Below are positions 7,025 through 15,720 of a stretch of DNA of 19,666 bases, piece by piece. The translations under genes were made by a program, and so were the position numbers. The stretch lies in contig CAZIGK010000033.1 in the NCBI GenBank assembly GCA_964538615.1, forward strand, positions 1 through 19,666. Reading direction: 5' to 3'. The stretch comes from CAZIGK01 sp964538615. GTDB lineage: Bacteria; Pseudomonadota; Alphaproteobacteria; Rickettsiales; RI-342. The stretch's first letter is position 1. The number at the start of each line of letters is the position of its first letter. The notes beneath the pieces are model-generated. The model did no database searches, had not been told where the DNA came from, and saw only the letters and a list, made by a program, of their open reading frames with translations.

Positions 7025-7877
7025 ACTGGCAGGTCGTTACACGGCTCGTGGCGGCACTCTCTAATTGGCGCAACACCGCCAGCGCCCGGCGATGCATGGG
7101 AATCTGATGTACCCGTACATAATCCACTCCATGCTGCGCCAACCAGAGCGAGGCACTCAGGGTTTCCACATCCCGCTCCTGCGGAGGCAGTGGCGTTACC
7201 GCTTCAAAAAAACGTTTGCGGGAATGCCCAACCAACCACGCTTCTCCCGTTTCTGCCCCTTGCATCAGGGTGGGCATGCGGCGCAGTAATTCCCAGTTTT
7301 GTTCCGTCGTTTTGCCAAAACCTAACCCAACATCCCAAATGATGCGTTCAGAACATATACCCGCTGCCCTTAAACGTCGGCGTGTGGCCTGCTGCCATGC
7401 GGTGATTTCTGCCAGTACATCCACATCTTCAGGCCATTTCACCAGCGGATTGGCAGGTACGGTCAGGCTATGCATGACCACCAGCCGCACATGGCTGTGC
7501 TGTACGGCACGCAACATGGCTTCATCCCGAAAACCTGTCACATCATTAATCCAGTCCACACCCGCAGCCACGGCATGTGCCGCAGTCGAGGCATGACGTG
7601 TATCTATGCTGATAGGGATATACCGCCCCTCGGATCGCCGGAGTTGCCGCAACCGCTCCTGCGTGTAGGCAAGAATGGGTTGCAGGCGCAACCATTCTTC
7701 GTCAGCGGTAATCGGGGTGGCATTGGGGCGGGTGGATTCCGCGCCGATATCCAGCACATCCACCCCCTCATCCAGCATAGCATCCACATGATTGACAGCG
7801 GCTTCTATATCCCAATAATGCCCGCCATCTGAAAAAGAATCCGGCGTGATGTTAACCACCCCTACCAGTTGCGTCAT
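7023..7877 (-). CDS. folP: Dihydropteroate synthase
   Basis: FolP condenses 7,8-dihydropterin pyrophosphate with p-aminobenzoate to give dihydropteroate, and it is the sulfonamide target. The 284-aa protein is a TIM-barrel enzyme. Its family motifs are in order: VNITPDSFSDGG (8-19), IGAESTRPNA (44-53), SIDT (90-93), NDVTG (111-115), DVGLGFGK (182-189), GHSRKRF (217-223) and the final RVHQI (255-259, usually RVHDV). The start ATG at 7877 is preceded by a G-rich ribosome binding region that overlaps the end of folK, and the two reading frames are 6 bp apart. The operon order is folK then folP, reading leftward. The gene converges on the broken hydrolase gene. Confidence 0.95.
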   Translation of the reverse strand: MTQLVGVVNITPDSFSDGGHYWDIEAAVNHVDAMLDEGVDVLDIGAESTRPNATPITADEEWLRLQPILAYTQERLRQLRRSEGRYIPISIDTRHASTAAHAVAAGVDWINDVTGFRDEAMLRAVQHSHVRLVVMHSLTVPANPLVKWPEDVDVLAEITAWQQATRRRLRAAGICSERIIWDVGLGFGKTTEQNWELLRRMPTLMQGAETGEAWLVGHSRKRFFEAVTPLPPQERDVETLSASLWLAQHGVDYVRVHQIPMHRRALAVLRQLESAATSRVTTCQ

Positions 7878-7883
7878 GCTACA

Positions 7884-8435
7884 TCACCCCCGGTCATTCG
7901 CAATGGAAGCAACCGATATCGGGGCGCAAAAACGCTCCGTCTGAGAACTGTCCACGGCACGTAAAAGTTCTGTCGCACTCTGGCCATTCGCATGGCGCCA
8001 GTCAGGTGCAATCTCTGCCAGAGGTACCAGCACAAACGGGCGCAGGCTCAGGCCGGGATGAGGTAAGGTGAGAAGCTCGGTCTGTCGGCTTTCTCCTGTC
8101 ATATCCAGAATATCCACATCCATCTCCCGTGGCCCCCAGGTGCCACGGTGAACACGTCCACAGGCTTTCTCTGCTGCTTGCGTCACCTGAAGCAGGGTTT
8201 CCGGAGGGAGAGCCGTTTCCGCACGCACCACCAGATTCAGAAACGGCATATCCCATTCTTTGGGAGCACCTTCCGGTAGCCATGCCGGGTTTTCGTAGAG
8301 GGAGGATATCACCATCTGCTGCAAGGCAGGGCACCCATCCACCTCAGCCCGATGTAGACATAACAAGGCATTGCGTATTTGCACAATACGGTCACCCACA
8401 TTACAGCCCAGGCCCAGATAGACGGTTTTTTGCAT
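7884..8435 (-). CDS. folK: 2-amino-4-hydroxy-6-hydroxymethyldihydropteridine pyrophosphokinase (HPPK)
   Basis: FolK transfers pyrophosphate from ATP to 6-hydroxymethyl-7,8-dihydropterin, making the substrate of FolP. The 183-aa protein shows the family opening VYLGLGCNVGDR (5-16), FLNLVVRAETALPPETLL (65-82) and the signature WGPREMDVDIL (100-110), whose Asp106 and Asp108 correspond to the Mg-binding aspartates. The frame extends to an ATG at 8462. The internal ATG at 8435 (MQKTVYLG…) is preferred because it begins at the conserved strand and has TTAAGGA upstream at ribosome-binding distance. It diverges from pabC across a gap of about 49 bp. Confidence 0.92.
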   Translation of the reverse strand: MQKTVYLGLGCNVGDRIVQIRNALLCLHRAEVDGCPALQQMVISSLYENPAWLPEGAPKEWDMPFLNLVVRAETALPPETLLQVTQAAEKACGRVHRGTWGPREMDVDILDMTGESRQTELLTLPHPGLSLRPFVLVPLAEIAPDWRHANGQSATELLRAVDSSQTERFCAPISVASIANDRG

Positions 8436-8484
8436 GGAGGGTATCCTTAATAATCTTTGCATTTACGGGTAGGCGGGGTAGCAT
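8436..8484. promoter_or_regulatory. Compact divergent control region between folK and pabC
   Basis: Only 49 bp separate the preferred starts of two divergent folate-pathway operons. It must hold both ribosome binding sites: AAGGA for folK, and GGGG or GGAA for pabC. No clean -35/-10 pair fits inside it, so the promoters probably overlap each other or reach into the coding regions. Confidence 0.4.
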
Positions 8485-9366
8485 ATGCGCCCCACAAACG
8501 GCCTTGGAATATGTATGCACCATAGCGAGCCTGTCGTTGTTGTAAATGGCGAGTTTCTGCCGCAAGCCGAAGCACGGCTGGCCGTGACTGACCGGGGTTT
8601 CCGGTTGGGAGATGGGGTGTTTGCCACCATAGCCGTGTGTGAGGGCAAACCCTACCAGTGGATGTTTCACGTGAAACAATTGCAGGAGGGAATGCAAGCT
8701 CTGGCATTTTCCTACCGGTTGGAGGTAGACCCCCTCAAACCTACGGCCATGGCACTGATTGAACGTTGCGGGATACGGGATGGCAGTTTACGCGTCAGTA
8801 TCAGCCGGGGCAGTGGCAGTCAGGGATACGTGCCCACCGATACCGCACGCCCGAATTGGGTGATGGAATGCACCCCAGCCGCGCCCATACCAAAAGACGT
8901 GGCGCTTTATCTTAGCCATTGGCGAAAAATGCCCCCTGCCTGCCTGCCAACCGCCTACAAACTGGCACAGGGCTGCAACAGCATGCTGGCACGCATGGAA
9001 GCACAGAAAAACGGATGCTTTGAAGCATTGATGCTCTCAGTAGAGGGAGATATGGCCGAAGCATCTTCCGCCAATTTATTCTGGATAGAGGAAGGGCGGC
9101 TGTTCACACCGCCCCTGAGCACAGGAGCATTGGCGGGAAGTACACGGCATGCCGTGATGCGGCTGGCAGATGTAGAGGAGCGATTGATGAGACCCGATGC
9201 GTTACGGGAAGCGGAAGGGGTGTTTCTCACCAATACAAGCTGGGGCATTTTGCCCGTGGCACGCCTGCAACCGCATGACTGGGGATGGCGCAGTGCGGAG
9301 CATCCCCTGATATTGTCACTACAGGCAGCCCTTGCGGCCGATAGGAAGGCAGGACATGCAGACTGA
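8485..9366 (+). CDS. pabC: Aminodeoxychorismate lyase / class IV aminotransferase
   Basis: PabC releases pyruvate from 4-amino-4-deoxychorismate to yield p-aminobenzoate. The protein is a PLP-dependent fold-type IV (branched-chain aminotransferase-like) enzyme. It has VTDRGFRLGDGVFATI (34-49), the predicted PLP lysine Lys159 in PTAYKLAQGCNSMLARMEA, and the C-terminal TGALAGSTRHAVM with the phosphate-binding loop. Sequence alone does not always separate lyases from D-amino-acid or branched-chain aminotransferases. The overlap with pabB and the divergent folK-folP make PabC much the best choice. The ATG at 8485 gives 293 aa. A second ATG at 8515, preceded by GGAA and starting MHHSEPVVVVNG, is a plausible true start. 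The gene overlaps pabB by 11 bp. Confidence 0.87.
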   Translation: MRPTNGLGICMHHSEPVVVVNGEFLPQAEARLAVTDRGFRLGDGVFATIAVCEGKPYQWMFHVKQLQEGMQALAFSYRLEVDPLKPTAMALIERCGIRDGSLRVSISRGSGSQGYVPTDTARPNWVMECTPAAPIPKDVALYLSHWRKMPPACLPTAYKLAQGCNSMLARMEAQKNGCFEALMLSVEGDMAEASSANLFWIEEGRLFTPPLSTGALAGSTRHAVMRLADVEERLMRPDALREAEGVFLTNTSWGILPVARLQPHDWGWRSAEHPLILSLQAALAADRKAGHAD

Positions 9367-10690
9367 CCCTATGGCGTTTGATAGCTGGCGTTTTGAAAAA
9401 GACCTGAGTTGGCAGAACCCTCTGGAACTGGCGCGCAGATTGCAGGTGGCCGGAGAAGATTTTTTGTTATTTTATTCCGGCATGCGCACGGCCTACAGCG
9501 GTAACCGCTCCTTTTTATTATGGGATTTTGCGGAAACCGTAGAGGGGGACGACCCGGCGGTTTTATACCCCAAACTGATGACGGACCAGCCCTGGTATAG
9601 CCAGCTATGGGCAGGGTATTTAGGGTATGGTTTAAAAAACACTCTGGAACCACGCCTGCACAGGGATCGGGTGGATGAGCTTGCCAGCCCTGCCAGCACC
9701 CTGCCGGATATGCGCATGGTCAGACCACGTGCCATTCTCTGCTTTGACCATGCGGCGGGTCGTATGGATTTTTATGCCGGCGGCGCAGCGCAGGTGCCAG
9801 ATGCTCTGCCGATTGCAACCGGAGAACCAGACGCCATTGTGGATATCACCTCTCCCATGAGCAAATCGGAGTATTTGCGGCATATAGAACATGTGGTGCG
9901 GGATATTCATGCCGGGGAGCTGTACCAGGCTAATATCACGCGGAAATTTGTGGGGGAATTTGCCAAGCAACCGGATGCGTTGGCCTTGTTTACCCGTTTA
10001 GCGCAAGCAAGCCCCGGAACATATAGTGCCTATTTACACTGGCAGGATGTGCAGGTGGTATCTTCCAGTCCGGAGCGGTTTCTCACCCTGAGCCGGGAAG
10101 GTTTTATGGAAAGCCGCCCCATCAAGGGAACCGCCCGGCGATTGGAAGAAGCAGAAGCAGACGCCGCTGTGCGTAGCGCGCTGGAGCAAAGCATTAAAGA
10201 CCGCGCAGAAAACCTGATGATTGTGGATTTGATGCGCAATGATCTGGCGCGTAGCTGTGTGGCTGGCTCGGTTGGGGTGCAGCAATTATTCCACGTGCAA
10301 AGCTATCAAACGGTGCATCACATGGCCTCTACCATTTATGGTAAGCGCAGGGAGGATGTTTCTCCTCTTGAAGCGGTGATGCGATGTTTCCCCCCCGGTT
10401 CCATGACGGGTGCCCCCAAGATGCATGCCATGCAGCTTTGCAGTGAGTTGGAGCGGTTAAAACGTGGGATTTATAGTGGTGCCATCGGCTGGTTTGGCGG
10501 AGATGGCAGCGCAGATTTATCCGTCGTGATTCGTACTATTATTCTGCGTGGCACGCGCTTTGAATTTCAGGTGGGTGGGGGGATTGTCGCAGATTCCGAG
10601 CCGCTGGCAGAGTGGCAGGAAACCATGACCAAAGCCCGTGGCATGGCGGCAGCACTGGGCATTACCATGGATGAACTGGAGGCTTTGTAA
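9356..10690 (+). CDS. pabB: Aminodeoxychorismate synthase component I
   Basis: PabB adds ammonia to chorismate to make 4-amino-4-deoxychorismate. The 444-aa protein is a full-length chorismate-utilising enzyme with AGELYQANITR (186-196), SSSPERFL (236-243), PIKGT (255-259), DLMRNDL (291-297) and PPGSMTGAPK (346-355). The Lys in PIKGT is the diagnostic residue of PabB; TrpE usually has Ala there. The start at 9356 is supported by AGGAAGGCAGGA upstream and by an 11-bp overlap with the end of pabC, which suggests translational coupling. No PabA glutaminase is encoded nearby or fused, so the ammonia-donating subunit must come from elsewhere, perhaps a TrpG shared with tryptophan synthesis. Confidence 0.94.
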   Translation: MQTDPMAFDSWRFEKDLSWQNPLELARRLQVAGEDFLLFYSGMRTAYSGNRSFLLWDFAETVEGDDPAVLYPKLMTDQPWYSQLWAGYLGYGLKNTLEPRLHRDRVDELASPASTLPDMRMVRPRAILCFDHAAGRMDFYAGGAAQVPDALPIATGEPDAIVDITSPMSKSEYLRHIEHVVRDIHAGELYQANITRKFVGEFAKQPDALALFTRLAQASPGTYSAYLHWQDVQVVSSSPERFLTLSREGFMESRPIKGTARRLEEAEADAAVRSALEQSIKDRAENLMIVDLMRNDLARSCVAGSVGVQQLFHVQSYQTVHHMASTIYGKRREDVSPLEAVMRCFPPGSMTGAPKMHAMQLCSELERLKRGIYSGAIGWFGGDGSADLSVVIRTIILRGTRFEFQVGGGIVADSEPLAEWQETMTKARGMAAALGITMDELEAL

Positions 10691-10693
10691 CCG

Positions 10694-11353
10694 ATGACCC
10701 GCACCACCGCCCTGCACCCTGCCCTGCCTTATATTCGGGAGTTATTTGCCCCGGAAAGCGATCTGTTGCAGCAGGTGCGGGAGGCTGCCAGCGCCACACA
10801 ATGGCCACATATTCAAATGGGGGCGGAAGAAGCGCGCATTCTGCAATGGCTGGTGCGGAACCTGAAGGTCAAAACCATTGTCGAGATTGGCTGTTTTGTC
10901 GGCTATTCCGCCTTATGGATGGCCGCGGCATTGCCGGAAGATGGACGGCTGGTGACCATGGAGATTAACCCGGAGCATGCGGATTTGGCCGCAAAGCATT
11001 TTGCGGCCAGTGCCGATGGGCATAAAATCACCCTGATGCGGGGAGATGCGCTGGAGATATTGCCGACCCTGGCGGGCGAGTTTGACATGGTGTTTCTGGA
11101 TGCCAATAAAAACCACTACCCGCAATATCTGGACTGGGCAGAGGCACATACGCGTTCCGGCAGCGTGATTGTGGCAGATAACAGCCTGTTGTTTGGGCAG
11201 GTGTGGCGGGAAAGGCCAGAAGAAGGTGCTGCGGTGCGATTAAGCACATTGCAGGGCATGCAGGAAATCAACCGCCGATTGGCAGATGCCCGCCGCTATG
11301 ATACGTTGCTGCTAACCACCAGTGAAGGCTTGACCATAGCGGTGAAAAAATAA
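10694..11353 (+). CDS. Class I SAM-dependent O-methyltransferase (CCoAOMT/COMT-like, family 3)
   Basis: The 219-aa protein has the typical length and motif order of bacterial family 3 O-methyltransferases. Motif I is TIVEIGCFVGYSAL (61-74), the acidic strand-2 residue is in LVTMEINPEHA, and FDMVFLDANKNHYPQYL (130-146) supplies metal-binding Asp136. IVADNSLLFGQV (159-170) holds the second Asp-Asn pair. Relatives methylate catechol-like hydroxyls in a divalent-metal-dependent way; the substrate here is unknown. The start is only 3 bp after the pabB stop, so the gene is very likely in the pabC-pabB operon, although no link to folate synthesis is obvious. Placement by transcription convenience is possible. 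Confidence 0.9.
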   Translation: MTRTTALHPALPYIRELFAPESDLLQQVREAASATQWPHIQMGAEEARILQWLVRNLKVKTIVEIGCFVGYSALWMAAALPEDGRLVTMEINPEHADLAAKHFAASADGHKITLMRGDALEILPTLAGEFDMVFLDANKNHYPQYLDWAEAHTRSGSVIVADNSLLFGQVWRERPEEGAAVRLSTLQGMQEINRRLADARRYDTLLLTTSEGLTIAVKK

Positions 11354-11376
11354 GACCTATTTGAAAGGAACACAAG

Positions 11377-11895
11377 ATGCGTGTGATGTATTTTAGCATG
11401 AGTGACTCACCCATTGGAAAGCTGGTGATTGCAACGGAAGGGGAGAAATTATGCGCACTGGGTATGGCCGAAAATGCCCATGCAGCGGAAGTCTGGTTGC
11501 GCAAAGTGTTGCGTCCGGCAGCCCCCTTTCAGATTGCCTACAAGGATAATCTCCCCCAGCATGCGCAAATAGCGCGGGCGGCTCTGGCTTTTTGCCGGGG
11601 TGAGCCTGTGGCTTTGCCAGAAATGGTGCTATACGGCACCGATTTTCAGCAGAAGGTCTGGCGGGCATTGCTGGAAATTCCGTTAGGTTCCGTCGTGAGT
11701 TACCGCGATGTGGCGCAAAAAATTGGCAACCCGAAAGCGGTGCGTGCGGTTGGAACGGCGGTCGGAGCAAACCCGATCACCCTGTTTGTGCCCTGCCACC
11801 GGGTGATTGGTAGCAGTGGCGGCTTACATGGCTATGGCTGGGGTTTGCCTACCAAAAAACGCTTGCTTCAGGCTGAGGGCTGTCTGGCCGCCTGA
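11377..11895 (+). CDS. ogt: Methylated-DNA--protein-cysteine S-methyltransferase (Ogt/MGMT)
   Basis: This suicide enzyme repairs O6-methylguanine and O4-methylthymine by moving the alkyl group to its own Cys. The active site PCHRVIGSSGGLHGYGWGL has Cys140 as acceptor. Upstream, FQQKVWRALLEIPLGSVVSYRDVA and the helix-turn-helix region NPKAVRAVGTAVGANP are as in the family. The N-terminal half matches the Ogt ribonuclease-like domain. The 172-aa length is normal and rules out an Ada fusion. AAAGGAA lies 7 bp upstream of the ATG. The gene is 23 bp downstream of the O-methyltransferase gene and may share its transcript. Its stop is only 13 bp from the convergent secA stop. Confidence 0.94.
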   Translation: MRVMYFSMSDSPIGKLVIATEGEKLCALGMAENAHAAEVWLRKVLRPAAPFQIAYKDNLPQHAQIARAALAFCRGEPVALPEMVLYGTDFQQKVWRALLEIPLGSVVSYRDVAQKIGNPKAVRAVGTAVGANPITLFVPCHRVIGSSGGLHGYGWGLPTKKRLLQAEGCLAA

Positions 11896-11908
11896 GATAC
11901 CCTGCCCG

Positions 11909-14650
11909 TTATCCATTCACCTGATGCACTTCCACCGCACCATGGCAATGTTTGTATTTTTTGCCTGAACCGCAGGGGCACGGGTCGTTACGGCGTGTTT
12001 TTCCCCAGCTTTCCGGCTGGTTGGGATCCATAGGCAGGGGGGCAGCTTTGCTACGTTTTGGCAAGGCGCGTACATTGCTTGCGGTTTCTTCGTCCAACGG
12101 TTCCTGACGGGATTCATGCATATGCGGTGCCTGCGGTGCGCGGGTTAGGCGCTCTTCCGTCGCAGCGCGATCACTGACCGTTATTTCCAGACGCGACATC
12201 CGGGCGCAGACTTCTTCCTTCAGGGTATCCAGCATTACCTCAAACATGGTAAAGGCTTCCTGCTTATATTCATTCAGCGGGTCACGTTGCGCATAGGCAC
12301 GCAGGTTAATTCCCTGCCGCAGATGATCCAGCCGATGCAGGTGGTCTTTCCACAATTGATCAAAGCACATGAGCAGCATACGCTTTTCTGCCAGCGCCAT
12401 AATCTCTGCGCCAAACCCCTCCACCCGCTGCTGGTAGTGGTTTTCCACAGCCTGCATAACGCGCTCCACTACTTCCCGGTCAGCAATACCTTCTTCTTGT
12501 GCCCATTCACCCAACGGCAGATGCAAATTGAAAATACGTGCTACCTCATTTTCAAAATGCGGCATATCCCACTGGTCGGGGTAGGCCTTCGCGGGCATCG
12601 CTTCCAAAGCGATACGCTCGACCAGTTCTTCCCGCATGGCAGCGAGGATATCCCCCACATCATCTGACTCCAGAATATCCTTTCGCTGACTATAGACCAC
12701 CTTGCGCTGGTCGTTCATCACGTCATCATATTTCAGCAGGGTTTTACGTATATCGTAGTTGCGGTTTTCCACTTTCTGTTGGGCTTTTTCCAGCGTGCGG
12801 CTGAGCAGCGGGTGGACAATGGCCTCCCCTTCCTGCAACCCCAGTTTACGCAGCATGAAATCCATCCGCTCAGAGCCGAAAATGCGCATCAGGTCATCTT
12901 GCAGGGAGAGATAGAACAAAGACGCACCCGGATCTCCCTGACGACCGGAACGACCCCGCAACTGATTGTCGATGCGGCGGCTTTCATGACGTTCTGTTCC
13001 CATGACAAACAAGCCACCGGCTTCCAGTACCGCTTGTTTTTCCGCTTCCACTTCTTTGCGGATTTTTTCTACGGCGGCGAGTTTTTTATGCTCATCGGTC
13101 AGATCTGCGGTTTCTGCCAGAATGCGCATCTCCGCATTTCCTCCCAACATAATATCCGTTCCCCGGCCTGCCATGTTGGTGGCGATAGTCACGGCGCCTT
13201 TGCGACCCGCCTGAGCAATAATCATTGCTTCCTGCTCGTGGTATTTCGCGTTTAGTACCTGATGCTTGATTTTGTGTTTTTTCAACAGTTTTGAGAGAGT
13301 TTCCGATTTTTCGATGCTAACCGTACCCACCAGCACCGGCTGCCCTTTGGCGTGGCATTCTTCAATTTTAGCCAAAATCGCATTCAGTTTTTCCGCTTCT
13401 GTCCGATAGACCTGATCGTCAAAATCCTGCCGGGAAACGGGACGATGCGTGGGAATGGCCAGTACATCCAGATTATAGATATCTTTAAACTCCCCGGCTT
13501 CGGTCATGGCGGTACCGGTCATGCCGGAAAGTTTAGGGTACATGCGGAAATAATTCTGGAACGTGACAGAGGCAAGGGTTTGGTTTTCGTTTTGAATATG
13601 CACCCGCTCCTTTGCTTCCAATGCCTGATGCAGACCATCGGAGTAACGGCGACCTTCCATCATGCGTCCGGTGAACTCGTCAATAATGACCACTTTGTTG
13701 TCCTTGACCATGTAGTCAACGTCACGCGTGAACAACTGATGGGCGCGGAGCGCCTGATTCACGTGATGAACCAGAGAGATGTTCTCTATGTCGTAGAGGG
13801 ATGCCCCTTCCTGCAACATTCCTTTTTCCCGAAGCAGGTTTTCAACATGCTCGGTACCAATTTCCGTCAGGGTGACAGTACGGTGTTTTTCATCTTTTTC
13901 AAAATCACCTTCCACCAGAAGAGGAATAAGGGCATCCACCAGCGTATAGAGCTCGGAATTATCTTCCGTCGGGCCGGAAATAATCAGCGGTGTGCGTGCC
14001 TCGTCCACCAGAATGCTATCTACTTCGTCAATAATGGCATAATAGGGGTCACGCTGGACACGGTCTTCCAGAGAAAATTTCATATTGTCCCGCAGGAAGT
14101 CAAAACCGAACTCATTGTTGGTGCCATAGGTGATGTCACAGCTATAGGCATGACGACGTTCTTCATCCGTCAGGCCGTGCACAATACACCCGACACTCAA
14201 GCCCAGAAACCGATGCAGATTACCCATCCATTCCGCATCGCGATGCGCCAGATAATCATTCACCGTCACCACATGCACCCCTTTGCCCGGCAGTGCATTC
14301 AAATAGGCTGCCAGCGTACAGACCAGTGTTTTTCCTTCTCCGGTGCGCATTTCAGCGATCATGCCTTTATGCAACGCCAGACCACCGACCATCTGCACAT
14401 CAAAATGGCGCATTCCCAACACGCGCCTACCCGCTTCCCGCACGGTGGCGAAAGCCTCCGGCAACAGGGAATCCAATGTCTCGCCCTCTGTCAGGCGGTG
14501 ACGATAATGTTCTGTTTTGGCGCGAAGTTCACTATCGGAGAGCGCCTGCATGGTCTCTTCCAGCGCATTGATGCGCCCAACCTGCGCCTGTAGCTTTTTC
14601 ACAATACGGTCATTGGCACTGCCAAACAGTCGTTGCGCAAGTCGTAACAT
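11909..14650 (-). CDS. secA: Preprotein translocase ATPase subunit
   Basis: SecA drives export of unfolded preproteins through SecYEG using ATP. The 913-aa protein is full length. Walker A is MRTGEGKT (101-108), the DEVD box is at 208-211 followed by SILVDEARTPLIISG, and NBD2 includes TNMAGRGTDIMLGG and GRSGRQGDPG. The helical-scaffold and wing domains follow, then a linker rich in Pro and charged residues. It ends with the zinc-binding SecB/lipid-interacting tail DPCPCGSGKKYKHCH (Cys891, Cys893, Cys902, His903). The start MLRLAQRLFGSANDR matches the family start, with AGAAAGAG upstream. It diverges from a secreted PPIase gene and has its own promoter. Confidence 0.97.
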   Translation of the reverse strand: MLRLAQRLFGSANDRIVKKLQAQVGRINALEETMQALSDSELRAKTEHYRHRLTEGETLDSLLPEAFATVREAGRRVLGMRHFDVQMVGGLALHKGMIAEMRTGEGKTLVCTLAAYLNALPGKGVHVVTVNDYLAHRDAEWMGNLHRFLGLSVGCIVHGLTDEERRHAYSCDITYGTNNEFGFDFLRDNMKFSLEDRVQRDPYYAIIDEVDSILVDEARTPLIISGPTEDNSELYTLVDALIPLLVEGDFEKDEKHRTVTLTEIGTEHVENLLREKGMLQEGASLYDIENISLVHHVNQALRAHQLFTRDVDYMVKDNKVVIIDEFTGRMMEGRRYSDGLHQALEAKERVHIQNENQTLASVTFQNYFRMYPKLSGMTGTAMTEAGEFKDIYNLDVLAIPTHRPVSRQDFDDQVYRTEAEKLNAILAKIEECHAKGQPVLVGTVSIEKSETLSKLLKKHKIKHQVLNAKYHEQEAMIIAQAGRKGAVTIATNMAGRGTDIMLGGNAEMRILAETADLTDEHKKLAAVEKIRKEVEAEKQAVLEAGGLFVMGTERHESRRIDNQLRGRSGRQGDPGASLFYLSLQDDLMRIFGSERMDFMLRKLGLQEGEAIVHPLLSRTLEKAQQKVENRNYDIRKTLLKYDDVMNDQRKVVYSQRKDILESDDVGDILAAMREELVERIALEAMPAKAYPDQWDMPHFENEVARIFNLHLPLGEWAQEEGIADREVVERVMQAVENHYQQRVEGFGAEIMALAEKRMLLMCFDQLWKDHLHRLDHLRQGINLRAYAQRDPLNEYKQEAFTMFEVMLDTLKEEVCARMSRLEITVSDRAATEERLTRAPQAPHMHESRQEPLDEETASNVRALPKRSKAAPLPMDPNQPESWGKTRRNDPCPCGSGKKYKHCHGAVEVHQVNG

Positions 14651-14688
14651 CGGGTCTCTTTCTATCCATCATCGCTTGAGGGTTATTA

Positions 14689-14717
14689 TCTATAGACATA
14701 GGTAGCGGCATTGGCAA
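14689..14717 (-). promoter_or_regulatory. secA promoter
   Basis: The minus strand shows -35 TTGCCA (14712-14717), a 17-bp spacer and -10 TATAGA (14689-14694). Transcription would start about 7 bp downstream, leaving a leader of roughly 30 nt before the secA ATG. The spacing is ideal and the hexamers are each close to consensus. Confidence 0.6.
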
Positions 14718-14812
14718 ATCAACATTTCGCAACAAAAACATTGCAAGCCCGCGTCGCTTGAAGCATCCTATGCGGCAATCATGCGCTTTAGCTTCTACAG
14801 GAGGATTCTGTG

Positions 14813-15688
14813 ATGCGCTTTAAACATTCCCTCATGTTTGCGTTAACCATGGCTGCCATGGGTGCAGGACAGGCCTTTGCTGCCTCCCCCGTGGTATTAA
14901 AAGTAGATGGCATGGAAGTCACCGCTGATGAAGTGGCCAAACGCCTGCAAATGCCGGAAGGCCAAACCCTGGCCAATATACCGCCCATGTTTCAGGAGCG
15001 TATTTTGCAATCGCTGGCCACCCACTTACACTTATCCCATCTGGCCATGAAGCGTTATGAAAATAACCGTGAAGTGCAAGCCATCATCGAGAAGATGGTG
15101 AAAGAAGCACCTGCGGAGTATAAAGACTACGTGCGCCAGAATGCCGCTGTTGAGCAACTGCGCAAAGACCTGATTGCCGAGCTAAAAACACCAGAGGCCG
15201 AAGCAAAGGCGCTCGATGCAGCAAAAAAAATGCAAAAAGAGCAACAAGGCAAGCAATATGAAATCTTTGTCGTGCAGTTTGAACACGGAGATGATGCCAA
15301 AGCCTTCGCCAAAGGCATTGATACGGTGAAAGCCCTTCAGGAAAAAGCGGGGGAGAAAGACGCTGGCCCGAAATACAACATGGGGTTGGCATCGAATATG
15401 GGGTGGGTGACACTGCACCAACTGCCAGACACGGTCATTCCCGCCTTTAAGGATATCAAACCCGGACAGGTCACACAGGCCGTGGATGCAGGCTATGGCT
15501 GGGAAATATTTGGCGTGCTGGATGTGCGCGAGACAACAGCCGAACTGAGCGAAGGCCGTAAAAACGAAGCGTTACAAATGTTGGACAACCAACTGTGGAT
15601 GGAGTTTGTGCGCAGTGAGATGGAAAAAACCACGATGGAGGTGCTTCCGCTGACCGCCGCAACGGGCGAAAGCAGCAAGCAGCCATAA
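14813..15688 (+). CDS. Secreted parvulin-like peptidyl-prolyl cis-trans isomerase / SurA-like chaperone
   Basis: The protein has a classic Sec signal peptide: MRFKH, a hydrophobic core, then GQAFA followed by ASPVV, with cleavage likely around residue 23. Residues ~28-120 form a helical chaperone-like N-domain (VDGMEVTADEVAKRLQ, then helices). Residues ~145-235 resemble a PpiC parvulin domain: YEIFVVQFEHGDDAKAFAKGI, LASNMGWVTLHQLPDTVIPAFKDIKPGQVTQAV and GWEIFGVLDVRE. It should help fold or escort periplasmic or outer-membrane proteins. The start at 14813 has AGGAGG 8 bp upstream; a GTG directly before it (14810) could also serve. It diverges from secA, a sensible partnership between export and folding. 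The active-site residues of the isomerase domain could not be checked. Confidence 0.82.
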   Translation: MRFKHSLMFALTMAAMGAGQAFAASPVVLKVDGMEVTADEVAKRLQMPEGQTLANIPPMFQERILQSLATHLHLSHLAMKRYENNREVQAIIEKMVKEAPAEYKDYVRQNAAVEQLRKDLIAELKTPEAEAKALDAAKKMQKEQQGKQYEIFVVQFEHGDDAKAFAKGIDTVKALQEKAGEKDAGPKYNMGLASNMGWVTLHQLPDTVIPAFKDIKPGQVTQAVDAGYGWEIFGVLDVRETTAELSEGRKNEALQMLDNQLWMEFVRSEMEKTTMEVLPLTAATGESSKQP

Positions 15689-15720
15689 TCTAGCCGGAAC
15701 GTGATGTTTCCACACCTAAG

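Noticed and set aside
13352..14593. Long plus-strand open frame (413 aa) antisense to secA
   Set aside because: It is wholly inside secA, rich in His, Phe and Gln from the reverse complement of secA codons, and has no known motif.
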